The translations under genes were made by a program, and so were the position numbers. 64,000 nucleotides of DNA from Leptospirales bacterium (GTDB lineage Bacteria; Spirochaetota; Leptospiria; Leptospirales; Leptonemataceae), in the NCBI GenBank assembly GCA_019694655.1, contig JAIBBN010000012.1:34007-98006 (forward strand), in the 5' to 3' direction. Below, one piece after another: positions 1 to 9,802 of the stretch. Under the pieces are notes generated by a model. That model saw nothing but the letters and a program-made list of their open reading frames with translations. It did not search any database and was not told the origin of the DNA. Each line of letters begins with the position of its first letter. Position 1 is the first letter of the stretch.

Positions 1-1
1 C

Positions 2-577
2 AAACGCGAAATCTCCGGATTGAACAAGACCTTGCACGATTTTATCTCGCTGCTCCGTCCTCAAGCGCGCGAAAAGGACATTCATGTCGATCTCAATCAA
101 CTTCTCCAGGAGGTGATTGCTTTGATTGAGCCCCAGGCCTTGCGCGAGGGAATTGAGCTTAGATTTCAGGGCGGGGAAACGCCCCTGCTGAGTAATGTTG
201 ATAGCAGCTTTATCAAGCAAATCGCGCTGAACTTAGTGCTCAATGCAATTCAGGCGCTGCAGGAATCCGATCTACCTATGGAGGAACGGCGCATTGCTGT
301 TCGCACGGCGGCTGCGCCTGGCGGCGCGCTGCTGCGCGTCGAGGATAACGGCCCGGGGGTTCCGGCGGAGTTGCAGGCCAAGATCTTTCAACCGTTCTTT
401 TCTACCAAGCAGGGCAAGGGCAGCGGCCTCGGTCTGGCGCTGGTACAGAAGATGGCGGCAGAGCTGGGCGGTCGGGTCAGTCTTGACAGCTCCGCCGGGC
501 GAGGGGCGCGCTTCGAGGTATTCTTGCCCGCAGATGGCGCCCGCCCGCAACTGAAAGCCCCGAATCCCGGCGACTGA
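2..577 (+). CDS. Sensor histidine kinase, C-terminal part (5' end outside window)
   Basis: The reading frame is open from the window edge, so the sensor region and the phospho-accepting His are missing. What remains is the end of the dimerisation helix (KREISGLNKTLHDF, followed by LLRP, the usual run after the H-box helix) and a full HATPase_c domain. Visible ATP-binding motifs are the N box (LVLNAIQAL), the G1 box (VEDNGPGVP) and the F/G2 region (FFSTKQGKGSGLGLALVQKM). The domain order is that of NtrB-like kinases. The sigma-54 response regulator begins 7 bases after the stop, so the two very probably form a cognate two-component pair. The signal sensed cannot be read from this fragment. Confidence 0.9.
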   Translation, partial: KREISGLNKTLHDFISLLRPQAREKDIHVDLNQLLQEVIALIEPQALREGIELRFQGGETPLLSNVDSSFIKQIALNLVLNAIQALQESDLPMEERRIAVRTAAAPGGALLRVEDNGPGVPAELQAKIFQPFFSTKQGKGSGLGLALVQKMAAELGGRVSLDSSAGRGARFEVFLPADGARPQLKAPNPGD

Positions 578-584
578 TTCTGTC

Positions 585-1954
<1,370 letters not shown>

Positions 1955-1958
<4 letters not shown>

Positions 1959-2740
1959 GCCAGATCTTACTCAGCGATGCCATCGTTCTTCGCCGCCGCC
2001 GACTTGGCGAGGCGGACCTGGCTGCAGATCTGCTGGCCCAAAGCGGTCAGCGCCTGTGCGTACGCGGTCATGGCCTGGCCGCTACCCGTCGACGCAGCGC
2101 CCTCCTGCTCGAGCCGGGCGCACTGGTTCGCCTGCACTACTATGCCCGCAGCAGCGAAACGCTACAGTCGATCAAGGAAGGACAGGTGCTTGAAGCCTTT
2201 GCGGAATGGAAGGGCGACTACGCCAGCATGACCATGTTGGCGCATTTGCTGGAGGTTGCCGATATCGCCGCCGATGGCGAGGCGCAGCCAGCGCGCTATC
2301 AATTGCTTCTGGGAGCGCTGCGCAGCCGGCCCGATACGCCGCAAACCGCGCTGGCTATTGAAGATCGTCGCGCTGCGGGCTTGTGGCTTTGCGCCTTTTT
2401 TAAACTGCGCACTCTGAAATTATCCGGATTGCTGGGCGATCTGCAGCATTGCTCGCAATGCGGCGCTGCACTTGGCGATGACGCCTGCTGGAATCTGCCG
2501 GAGGCCTTCTTCAGCTGCGCGCGCTGCCACCCCGATGCAAATCGCGATGGCGCAAGGTCGGCTCGTTTGCTGCACGCCATGGCAACGCAGCGCTTTGGCG
2601 ATTTTCTTGCCGCCTGTCGACAGTCAGGCATGGAAATGCGCGCCGAGGACGGACTGCTGCGCTCGTTGGACGCTGGTTTGCATCGCTGTCTGGAGCAGGG
2701 CTTTGGACGTCCGCTGAAGACGCGACCGGAGACTGATTGA
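1955..2740 (+). CDS. recO: DNA repair protein RecO
   Basis: A 261-residue protein with the RecO layout. The N-terminal OB fold runs over about residues 1-80 (SDAIVLRRRRLGEADL opens it), followed by an alpha-helical domain with a four-Cys zinc site (Cys166, Cys169, Cys188, Cys191). RecO works with RecR and RecF to displace SSB and load RecA at gaps, and it anneals complementary strands. The GTG start is chosen because it gives a GTGA overlap with the response-regulator stop and begins right at the OB fold. The overlap suggests translational coupling to the two-component genes, although a functional link is not evident. Confidence 0.92.
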
Positions 2741-2762
2741 CATTGGGCATCGCAGCTTTGCA

Positions 2763-2987
2763 TTGCTGTGCGTGCGCGCTGGATTGATCAGACAGACCCT
2801 GCTGGCCTTGCTTTTTCTGTCGCTACCGTCGCTGGCCCTTGTTCGCTGGCAGGCGCCGGAGTGGAGCGGCCGCGCCGGGGCCATGACCGAAGAACGCGTA
2901 AAAAAACATCTGGCGGAATTGCATGCGCTGCTTGGGGATTGGGCGGCTCGCCAATCGCAACTCTTGCGCTCCGGGCCGCGGCGCTGA
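2763..2987 (+). CDS. Small hypothetical membrane or secreted protein
   Basis: A 74-codon frame starting at TTG (GTG at 2769 is an alternative) lies between recO and argS. It has a basic N-terminus, one hydrophobic helix of about 20 residues (TLLALLFLSLPSLALVRW) and then a charged, helical tail (EERVKKHLAELHALLGDW). This is the layout of a single-pass membrane anchor or a secreted peptide. I do not recognise a family. The start codon is weak, no clear Shine-Dalgarno sequence precedes it, and an overlapping frame of similar length exists, so the call rests on the signal-like helix and on the otherwise unfilled 338-base gap in a dense operon. Confidence 0.4.
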   Translation: MLCVRAGLIRQTLLALLFLSLPSLALVRWQAPEWSGRAGAMTEERVKKHLAELHALLGDWAARQSQLLRSGPRR

Positions 2988-3077
2988 AATTGGAGCGGCG
3001 TCCGATGCTGGGCTGGGACGCCGTTGACGCTTGCCCGGCGCTTCGAAATCCTGGCCGGGCCCGCCACAGGATCTGGC

Positions 3078-4946
3078 ATGCTACGCCAAACAATTGTTGA
3101 ACACATCGGACGCGCATTGGAGGCGCTCAATCCGTCGATTGCCGCGCCAAACATTCGCCTGGAATACGCGCGCGAGGAGCAGTTTGGCGACTATGCCTGT
3201 ACCATTGCGATGGATCGCAGCATTCGCGATCTCTATGCGGCAGAGCAGGCAGCGTTCAAGAATCCGCGCAACTTTGCCGGCGCCATACAGGAACGCCTGC
3301 AATCAGATCCTGGCGCATCTGCCTTCTTCGAACGGGTCGAAGTGGCCGGACCCGGATTTCTCAATCTTTTTGTTGCTCCGCAGCAATACTACACGCTGGC
3401 GCTTGCCGCCGCCGCAGAGGGCGGCGGCTACGGTCGCAGCAAACGTTCCGATGCGCGAAACATTATCTTTGAGTTCGTTTCGGCCAACCCCACCGGCCCA
3501 CTGAATGTCGTTTCGGCCCGAGCGGCGGCGCTGGGCGATTGCTGCTGCAACTTACTGGAAGCAGCTGGCGATCAAGTTCACCGGGAATTCTACGTCAATG
3601 ACTACGGCAATCAGGTCAATCTGCTGGGACGCAGCTGCCTTTTGCGCTATCTTGAATCGCGCGGGGCCCTGCTTAAGTTCGCAGAACGCGAAACGCCGCC
3701 AGATGAACAAGCAGCCGAGGACGCGCTGAGCACGCCGGCAGCACACTACAAAGAAGGTCCCGGTCTGCGCTTCCCCGCTGAGGGATACCACGGCGAGTAT
3801 ATCAAAGAGGCCGTCGCCGCCATTTGCAAGAGCCAGCCACGCCTGGAATTGTCGGCGGAATTGCTCGCCGAACTTGTGGATCGCAGCGCAAGGACTGATC
3901 TTGCAGAGGACTTCACTGCGACCGAAACCCTGCAGCCGGTTGCAGAACGCTTTGGCCTCGCCGCGATAGCCTATTTTCTGGAATCACAACGAGCGGATCT
4001 CGATCGGTTTCGCGTTCGCTTCGATAATTTTTTCAGCGAGCGCGAACTCCACATGAAAGGCGCCGTGCTGGAGGCCCGGACGGCGCTGGGAACGCAGACC
4101 AAAGAAAGCGAGGGCAAGGTCTTCTTTCGCAGCAGCGAATACGGCGATGACAAGGACCGCGTAATCGTTCGCGAGGATGGCCGCCCCACCTATTTGCTGG
4201 CGGACATCGCCTATCACAAGAGCAAGGCCGACCGGGGATTCAGCCATATCTTCAACGTGTGGGGCCCTGACCACCACGGCTACATCAAGCGCCTGGCCGG
4301 CGCGATGCAAGCAATGGGCTTTCCGCAACCAAACTTTCAAGTGCTCATTGCGCAGCAGGTCAATCTGCTCGAGCAGGGCAAGCCGCTGCGTATGAGCAAG
4401 CGCGCCGGCCGCCTGATTACCATGCGCGAGCTGATCGAGGAAATTCCGGTGGATGTTTCCCGTTACTTCTTTGTAATGCGCGCCTTTGAATCGCACCTGG
4501 ACTATGACCTGGCCGAAGCCAGAGACACTTCGGAAAAGAATCCATATTACTACGTCGCCTACGCTCACGCCCGGATTGCTTCCATATTTCAGGCGGCAAA
4601 AGAACGAGGTTTGGAAGCGGAGCAGCAAGGCGAGTTACAGATTGAATTGACGCCCGAGCGTCGTCGTCTGCTGGTCCTTGCCGCTCGTTTTCCGGAGGAA
4701 GTGCAGGATGCCGCCGCATCTCTGGAGCCCCATCGATTGTTAACATATCTCTATCATCTGGCGACGGCCCTTTCCCAATTTTACGCCCCGCGCGAAAATC
4801 GCATCATACAACAGAGCCCGGAAATTGCCGCCCAGCTGCTGGCAATTCTTGCGGCGGTAAAGTTGAGCCTGGCCAATGGGCTGCGGCTGCTCGGCATGGA
4901 CGCGCCTGAGCGCATGACCCGCGAGGAAGATGGAGCGCAAAGCTGA
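3078..4946 (+). CDS. argS: Arginyl-tRNA synthetase (class I)
   Basis: About 622 residues from the ATG at 3078; the frame extends upstream to a TTG, but the family's N-terminal Arg_tRNA_synt_N domain starts here. The protein charges tRNA-Arg with arginine. The region EFVSANPTGPLNVVSARAA (about 132-150) aligns with the family block SANPTGPLHVGHGR, but the HIGH-type HVGH is NVVS at 143-146, so both signature histidines are absent. The second class I motif is MSKRAG (439-444). The WGPDHHGY block and the C-terminal DALR anticodon-binding domain (YLYHLATALSQFY) are intact. I recall Leptospira ArgS carrying a similar NIVSARA variant, so this is probably a lineage feature rather than decay. The 3' end overlaps the next gene by 17 bases. 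Confidence 0.96.
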   Translation: MLRQTIVEHIGRALEALNPSIAAPNIRLEYAREEQFGDYACTIAMDRSIRDLYAAEQAAFKNPRNFAGAIQERLQSDPGASAFFERVEVAGPGFLNLFVAPQQYYTLALAAAAEGGGYGRSKRSDARNIIFEFVSANPTGPLNVVSARAAALGDCCCNLLEAAGDQVHREFYVNDYGNQVNLLGRSCLLRYLESRGALLKFAERETPPDEQAAEDALSTPAAHYKEGPGLRFPAEGYHGEYIKEAVAAICKSQPRLELSAELLAELVDRSARTDLAEDFTATETLQPVAERFGLAAIAYFLESQRADLDRFRVRFDNFFSERELHMKGAVLEARTALGTQTKESEGKVFFRSSEYGDDKDRVIVREDGRPTYLLADIAYHKSKADRGFSHIFNVWGPDHHGYIKRLAGAMQAMGFPQPNFQVLIAQQVNLLEQGKPLRMSKRAGRLITMRELIEEIPVDVSRYFFVMRAFESHLDYDLAEARDTSEKNPYYYVAYAHARIASIFQAAKERGLEAEQQGELQIELTPERRRLLVLAARFPEEVQDAAASLEPHRLLTYLYHLATALSQFYAPRENRIIQQSPEIAAQLLAILAAVKLSLANGLRLLGMDAPERMTREEDGAQS

Positions 4947-5286
4947 GTCGAAACTGGCGGCATTCACAGAGCGCGTTTGTCGAATCGCCGCTGCAATTCC
5001 TGCCGGCCGCTTGATGAGCTATGGGATGCTGGCCGCGTGCGCCGGCAATCCTCGCGGCGCGCGTCAGGTGGCGCGAATTCTGCACAGTCTCTCCCGCAAG
5101 CGTCGCCTGCCATGGCACCGTATTGTGAACCGCCAGGGGCGCATTTCCCTGCCGCTCGATTCCGGCGGCCGCCGTCAACAGCAGCTGCTTGCCCGCGAGG
5201 GGCTGTTGCCAAACGCCAGCGGCGTGTTTGACCTGCAGGCGCGGCAGTGGCAGCCTGACGGGGTTCCCGAAGCTGCGGGCCATTGA
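4930..5286 (+). CDS. Alkyltransferase-like protein (ATL, MGMT-related, no catalytic Cys)
   Basis: A 118-residue single-domain relative of the O6-alkylguanine-DNA alkyltransferase C-terminal domain. The active-site motif PCHR of true methyltransferases is PWHR here (residues 61-64), the hallmark of ATL proteins. The minor-groove helix with the arginine finger (RGARQVAR, Arg45) and the nucleotide-flipping Tyr (SYGML, Tyr31) are retained. By family knowledge, ATLs bind O6-alkylguanine without repairing it and hand the lesion to nucleotide excision repair. The ATG lies inside the end of argS, and the MATE exporter follows 9 bases after the stop, so all three are likely co-transcribed. Confidence 0.88.
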   Translation: MERKAESKLAAFTERVCRIAAAIPAGRLMSYGMLAACAGNPRGARQVARILHSLSRKRRLPWHRIVNRQGRISLPLDSGGRRQQQLLAREGLLPNASGVFDLQARQWQPDGVPEAAGH

Positions 5287-5295
5287 ACCCTGACC

Positions 5296-6630
5296 ATGCT
5301 TGCCGCGCGTTACAGTCGTATCATTTCCGTTTCCCTGCCCATCATTGGCGGCATGCTCTCGCAAAACGTTCTGAACATGGTGGACTCGGCTATGCTTGGC
5401 CGATTGCCGGCGGACGTACGCGTGGCCGGTCTCGCCGCAGTGGGACTTGCTGGATTTGCTAACTTCCTGGCCGCATCACTGATCCTCGGGCTCAGTGCAG
5501 GCGTGCAAGCCATTGCCGCCCGGCGCGTCGGCGAAGGCCGACTTGCAGATACAGCCGAGCCGTTGCACGCTGGAATCGTTGTATCGATATGCTTCGGAGC
5601 GCCAGTCGCTGTGGCGCTCTACGCGCTGACACCTTCTATCTTTCCCTTTTTGCACCCCGACCCGCTGGTCTCGGAGTTGGGCTCGCCCTATCTGCAGGCT
5701 CGCTTGATTGCCATGCCCATCATGGGCGTCAATTTTTCCTTTCGCGGTTTCTGGAATGGCGTCCAGAAGTCCTGGGTCTATATGGCCACGCTCCTGACAA
5801 TGCACGCTTCGAACATATTTCTAAATTATTGTTTGATCTATGGTAATTTGGGGGCGCCGGCGCTTGGCGTCGCCGGCGCCGGCATTGCTACCGCGGTCTC
5901 CGTCTACCTCGGCACCGGACTCTACATATTCCTTGGCTGGAAAGAGGCCCAGCAGTACGGCTTCCTTCATGCTCGGCCCTCGCTACAAACTTTCCGCAGC
6001 CTGCTGCGGCTGGCGCTGCCGGGGAGTATGCAGCAGTTATTCTTTTCCGGCGGCTTGCTGGCGCTCTTCTGGATTATCGGACGCGTTGGCACAGCGGAGA
6101 GCGCTGCTGCTAAAATTATGACGGACCTCTTGCTTCTGGCTTACTTGCCGGGCATGGGCCTGGGCATGGCGGGCGCCAGTCTGGTAGGCGAGGCCCTTGG
6201 CAAGAAGGATCACGACGATGCTGCGCGCTGGGGCTGGGATGTAGCTCGTACCGGCGGCGCGTTGCTTGGCTTGATTGGACTGCCGCTGGTCCTTGCGCCC
6301 GATTGGTGCGTTTCGCTTTTCTTAAATGATCCAGCGGTAGTGGAGCTTGCTCGCTGGCCCTTGCGCATGGCGGGTGTCTGCATGTTCATCGAGGGCGTTG
6401 GCTTCGCCCTGATGAACAGCCTGCTGGGCGCAGGCGATAGTCGTCGGGTGATGATGATTTCTATCGGCCTGCAGTGGGGGCTTTTTTTGCCGCTGGCCTA
6501 TGCGCTTGGGCCAAGCATGAAACTTGGATTGCTGGCGATCTGGGCGGCAAATGTATTTTACCGCATGTTGCTGGCTGGAGCGTTTTACCTGAGCTGGCGC
6601 GGCGGACGCTGGAAGCATATCCGCCTTTGA
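5296..6630 (+). CDS. MATE family efflux transporter
   Basis: A 444-residue polytopic inner-membrane protein with about 12 predicted membrane helices in two similar halves, as usual for MATE/NorM proteins. The N-terminal signature (LPIIGGMLSQNVLNMVDSAM) and the matching block in the second half (LALPGSMQQLFFSGGLLALF) fit the internal repeat of the family. These proteins export cationic drugs, toxins or metabolites in exchange for Na+ or H+; the substrate cannot be predicted. It follows argS and the ATL gene with a 9-base gap. The stop is 21 bases from the convergent cyclic-nucleotide-binding gene, and I see no clear terminator between them. Confidence 0.92.
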   Translation: MLAARYSRIISVSLPIIGGMLSQNVLNMVDSAMLGRLPADVRVAGLAAVGLAGFANFLAASLILGLSAGVQAIAARRVGEGRLADTAEPLHAGIVVSICFGAPVAVALYALTPSIFPFLHPDPLVSELGSPYLQARLIAMPIMGVNFSFRGFWNGVQKSWVYMATLLTMHASNIFLNYCLIYGNLGAPALGVAGAGIATAVSVYLGTGLYIFLGWKEAQQYGFLHARPSLQTFRSLLRLALPGSMQQLFFSGGLLALFWIIGRVGTAESAAAKIMTDLLLLAYLPGMGLGMAGASLVGEALGKKDHDDAARWGWDVARTGGALLGLIGLPLVLAPDWCVSLFLNDPAVVELARWPLRMAGVCMFIEGVGFALMNSLLGAGDSRRVMMISIGLQWGLFLPLAYALGPSMKLGLLAIWAANVFYRMLLAGAFYLSWRGGRWKHIRL

Positions 6631-6651
6631 GCAAGACAGCCCGTCGCCAAA

Positions 6652-7290
6652 TCAGGCAAGAGCCTTGCGCCGCGCCTGAACTATTCGCGTAAAGTCATTC
6701 AGATTCTTGACCACGATGCGATCGGCAAAGAGCTCGATTTTGGCCTGCTTTACAAAAGCGCTGATCACGCGCTGTACATCGGCGGGCGGCATGCCGCACC
6801 AAGCCGCAACATCGTCAACAGTGACATTGAATACCATCTGCGCCGAATGGCCGTACTGCGAATCTTTTTCCGCAAGCATACAGAATACATCGGAGACTCG
6901 CGCCTGCGGTTCATCCAGCAACAAGATCTGCAATCGTCGTCTGGCATCAAAGATACGACGGGCAAAGATCATCATCAATCGATAGGCCAGTTGCGGCTGT
7001 CCGTTCATCAGCGAATCGAAATTCACCCGATTGAGCTTCAGCGCCCGAATATGATCGATGGCGATCGCCGAGGCGCTTCTCGGCTCCTCCTCAAGAATCG
7101 CCATCTCGCCAAAAAAGTCGCCGTTGGTAAGCACATCCAGGGTCTTCTGCGTATTGCCTACGGTCTTGGTGATCTTCACCCGGCCATCGAGAATAAAATA
7201 GCATTCGTTCCCCGGCTCATATTCACAGAAGATGATCTGTCCAGGCTCGAAGCCGATGCCAAATTTTTCGTACAGGGACTCGGGGAGCAT
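6652..7290 (-). CDS. Crp/Fnr-type regulator (cyclic-nucleotide-binding domain plus winged helix)
   Basis: A 212-residue protein. Residues about 10-120 form a cNMP-binding beta-barrel (GQIIFCEYEPGNECYFILDG, then GDFFGEMAILEEEPRSASAIA). The phosphate-binding cassette GEMAILEEEPRSAS is close to the canonical GE(L/M)AL...PRSA pattern, so binding of cAMP or a related nucleotide is plausible. A long dimerisation helix follows, and residues about 150-205 look like a winged helix (TVDDVAAWCGMPPADVQRVI). The ATG is 2 bases downstream of the stop of the CNB-TPR gene, giving a tightly coupled pair. DNA targets are unknown. Confidence 0.85.
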   Translation of the reverse strand: MLPESLYEKFGIGFEPGQIIFCEYEPGNECYFILDGRVKITKTVGNTQKTLDVLTNGDFFGEMAILEEEPRSASAIAIDHIRALKLNRVNFDSLMNGQPQLAYRLMMIFARRIFDARRRLQILLLDEPQARVSDVFCMLAEKDSQYGHSAQMVFNVTVDDVAAWCGMPPADVQRVISAFVKQAKIELFADRIVVKNLNDFTRIVQARRKALA

Positions 7291-7292
7291 AC

Positions 7293-8375
7293 TCAGTGCA
7301 GCGCCTCTATTCGCTTGCGCGCTTCCATGGACACATCATCGGGCGGCGGCATGGTGGCTACTTTGTGGAAAAGAGTGCGCGCTCGCTCGCTATTGCCCTG
7401 GGCCTCGGCGACGGCGCCCAGCTGAAATATGCTGCTCTTTACGCTCTCCCCCGTTGGGAACTTCTTGAGATAGAGCGAAAAGGCCGCACTGGCATCAGCG
7501 TGGCGTTCCAGCGCCAGCAATTCTACGCCGCGCTCATAGTGCGCCTGTGCAAAAACGTCCTGCTCGTCGGAGTTGCGCAGGTTGGAAAAACCCAGGCACT
7601 CTTCGTAAGCGGAAAGGGCGTCGTCATGGCGTCCATCCATGGCAGCGGCTTGCGCCTTTTCATAGATAGTATGCAGACTGCGCTCCACTTTTGCAGCAGG
7701 CGCCGGTCCGCCGTCAAAGGCAAAGGGATCGTCGAGCGCCTGATCGGCCAGTCGCATGCCGCTTTCCAGAGTTCGCGTCCGCACCTCATCCGGTTCGGCG
7801 TCGGAGTCCTCAGGTTCGGGCGGCGCCATGTTGGGCGGATAGATCATCCCCTTGCGCGCCATCTGCAGCAAGTCCTGGGCGCGCTTGACATTGCGGCCAT
7901 TGGGGTTGTATTCCAGATAACGTGAGAAGGCGTAAACGCAGTGTTCAATGGCGCCGTTCTTGTAGAAACTCTCTGCGACATTCAACAATTCCGAGGCGGG
8001 ATTCTTGGCGGCGCCGGCTTTGAGTATGTCGCGCACCTGGCGGTGGATCTCGCGTAGCTGACGGGAGAATACGCGCAGCATCTTCATGATCAGGCGCGTA
8101 TTCTTCATTACAAATTGTTCAAATTCGGGGACTTTGAAGACAATCAGCGAGGTCTTGCCCATGACCTGCGCCGTTTCCTCGCGGCCCAGCCGGGTCAGCG
8201 CCGACTTTACGCCAAAAAACTCGCCAAGCTTTACCTCTTCTTTGATCTCTTCGCCGGTATCAAGGGCGGTTGCAATCAGGGCGACGCGCCCCTTCTGAAG
8301 AATATAGACCTCATCGCCTACATCTCCCTGGAAGTAGACAATGGAACCGCCATTGTAATTTCGCGCTATGGGCAT
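7293..8375 (-). CDS. Cyclic-nucleotide-binding domain protein with C-terminal TPR repeats
   Basis: A 360-residue protein. Residues 1-115 are a cNMP-binding fold (SIVYFQGDVGDEVYILQKGR, then KLGEFFGVKSAL). The phosphate cassette GEFFGVKSALTRLGREETA departs from the consensus (Lys-Ser instead of Glu-Met), so nucleotide affinity is uncertain. Residues about 150-190 and 245-355 contain TPR-like helical pairs (AFSRYLEYNPNGRNVKRAQDL; AFSLYLKKFPTGESV), typical of protein-protein scaffolds. There is no DNA-binding domain. CNB-TPR fusions are, as I recall, common in Leptospira. The gene sits between an amidohydrolase (27 bases upstream) and the Crp-like gene (2 bases downstream). Confidence 0.85.
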   Translation of the reverse strand: MPIARNYNGGSIVYFQGDVGDEVYILQKGRVALIATALDTGEEIKEEVKLGEFFGVKSALTRLGREETAQVMGKTSLIVFKVPEFEQFVMKNTRLIMKMLRVFSRQLREIHRQVRDILKAGAAKNPASELLNVAESFYKNGAIEHCVYAFSRYLEYNPNGRNVKRAQDLLQMARKGMIYPPNMAPPEPEDSDAEPDEVRTRTLESGMRLADQALDDPFAFDGGPAPAAKVERSLHTIYEKAQAAAMDGRHDDALSAYEECLGFSNLRNSDEQDVFAQAHYERGVELLALERHADASAAFSLYLKKFPTGESVKSSIFQLGAVAEAQGNSERARTLFHKVATMPPPDDVSMEARKRIEALH

Positions 8376-8402
8376 GATTGTTGTAACGATTCAGCGATCG
8401 CT

Positions 8403-9653
8403 TTACCCCTGGGCCAGTTCCGCCGGCAGGAATGAGAAATTGACTCTGCGACCCAGCGTCTTGTTTGCCTTCTCAATGGCTTCGCGAAAGCCGCGCTGGA
8501 TCAGCTTGCGGCTGCCGCGCACCGTAATGCGATCAAAGGTCAGGCCGTGCTCGGTGAATGCTTTCTCCAGCGTCTCCTCGCCATAAACCGGTTGTCCATT
8601 GCGGATCACCAGATAAATTTCATCCAGCTCCGCCGTTACAAATGAAGCCAGGGCGTCCTGGGGCCGCTTACCCCGCAGAACGACCAGATCGGCGCGCGCC
8701 CCGCTGCGCAGTTGCCCCCTGTCCTTGAGACGGAAGGCGCGCGCCGCATTCACGGTGACCATGGCCAGCAATTGCGCCGGATCCAGGTCCTGTCCCAGTT
8801 GCGATTGGAAATAGCCGCTGGCTGCGTGAACATCTTGAAGCAGGTTCTGGCTGCCATACATTGCCGCGTCGCTGCCCAGAACGACATTGATGCCGCGCTG
8901 CAGGGCTCGCTCTACCGGGGCGGTCTTACCGTAGATGTGCAAATTGGCTGCCGGACACCAGACCAGGCTGGCCTTGCGCTCAGCTATGCGGTCCAGATCG
9001 CTCTCCGAGAGTGCAAGGCCGTGAACCAGAACGCTTCGTTCGCCCAGGGCGCCCATCTCATCGAGCCGGGCCAGCGACTGTCGACTTTCCGGATCGAAGC
9101 CCTCGGCGATATGCGTGATGTAGGCAAGGTCCAGCTTCTCCGCCCGTTCGTACTCGCGGCGCGGCCCGTCGCCCCAGCGCAAATCGTAGCTACAGATGGA
9201 ATGGGAGATGCCATAGTCGGCCAGCAGCTCGACCGGCAGCTTGCCGACAAAAGGGCCGCGGACAAACTCAGGGATATGGTCCACGACGGTGGTAGCGCCG
9301 CTGATCAGATTGCGGTAGGCCCCCAGTCGATAGAGGTCCGAGACCTCAAGAAACATCCGTTCTTTGAATAGCGCCGAGCTTTTGAGTTCTGTGTCCCATG
9401 CCAGCCAGTTCAAGTAGGGGGCGCGCTCCCCCTTAAACGGAAGATAGCTGGCAATCAGCGAGTCGTGGCCATTGATCCAGCCGGGAAAAACAAACAGACC
9501 GTGCAGGTTCAGTGTCAGCAGATTGTCTTCGGATTCGGCCGGCGCCAGCTCACGCTCAATCTTGCCGCCAGAAAGCAGCAGCCCCGAGGCGCGGCGGGAG
9601 CTGTCAGCCTCGACCAGAGTAGCATTGGTGATTTGCCAGCGGATGCGGGACAT
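8403..9653 (-). CDS. Amidohydrolase-superfamily protein with altered metal motif
   Basis: About 416 residues from the ATG at 9653. The frame is open further upstream, but this ATG starts directly at the first beta-sandwich strand. The fold is that of the cytosine deaminase / S-adenosylhomocysteine deaminase branch: PGWINGHDS near the N-terminus, ITHIAEG, VLVHGLAL and GSDAAMYG later. The usual first metal motif HxH (as in NAHTHL) is HDS here, so the second histidine is lost, while the later His, His and Asp ligands are present. This could change or abolish deaminase chemistry. The substrate is unknown. It is the first gene of a three-gene minus-strand set with the two cyclic-nucleotide-binding proteins. 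Confidence 0.8.
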   Translation of the reverse strand: MSRIRWQITNATLVEADSSRRASGLLLSGGKIERELAPAESEDNLLTLNLHGLFVFPGWINGHDSLIASYLPFKGERAPYLNWLAWDTELKSSALFKERMFLEVSDLYRLGAYRNLISGATTVVDHIPEFVRGPFVGKLPVELLADYGISHSICSYDLRWGDGPRREYERAEKLDLAYITHIAEGFDPESRQSLARLDEMGALGERSVLVHGLALSESDLDRIAERKASLVWCPAANLHIYGKTAPVERALQRGINVVLGSDAAMYGSQNLLQDVHAASGYFQSQLGQDLDPAQLLAMVTVNAARAFRLKDRGQLRSGARADLVVLRGKRPQDALASFVTAELDEIYLVIRNGQPVYGEETLEKAFTEHGLTFDRITVRGSRKLIQRGFREAIEKANKTLGRRVNFSFLPAELAQG

Positions 9654-9770
9654 AGCCAGGGGTGTCCTTGCATTGTCGGAAGCCCCGGCCAGAGTGCGAC
9701 ATAATCCAGCAGACAAAGCTGAGGGCCGGATCCGCAGCCTTTGCTTGACCTTGCAGGCCCTGCCCGAACT

Positions 9771-9792
9771 CTGACCTTTGATTCCAGGTCAG
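9771..9792 (+). promoter_or_regulatory. rpsT leader hairpin overlapping the ribosome binding site
   Basis: CTGACCT (9771-9777) and AGGTCAG (9786-9792) form a perfect 7-bp stem with an 8-base loop. The right arm is also the best Shine-Dalgarno candidate (AGGTCAGG, ending 9 bases before the GTG start at 9803), so folding would hide it. In E. coli, S20 represses its own translation; whether this hairpin is the target here is inference. Confidence 0.5.
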
Positions 9793-9802
9793 GCAGCGAT
9801 CC

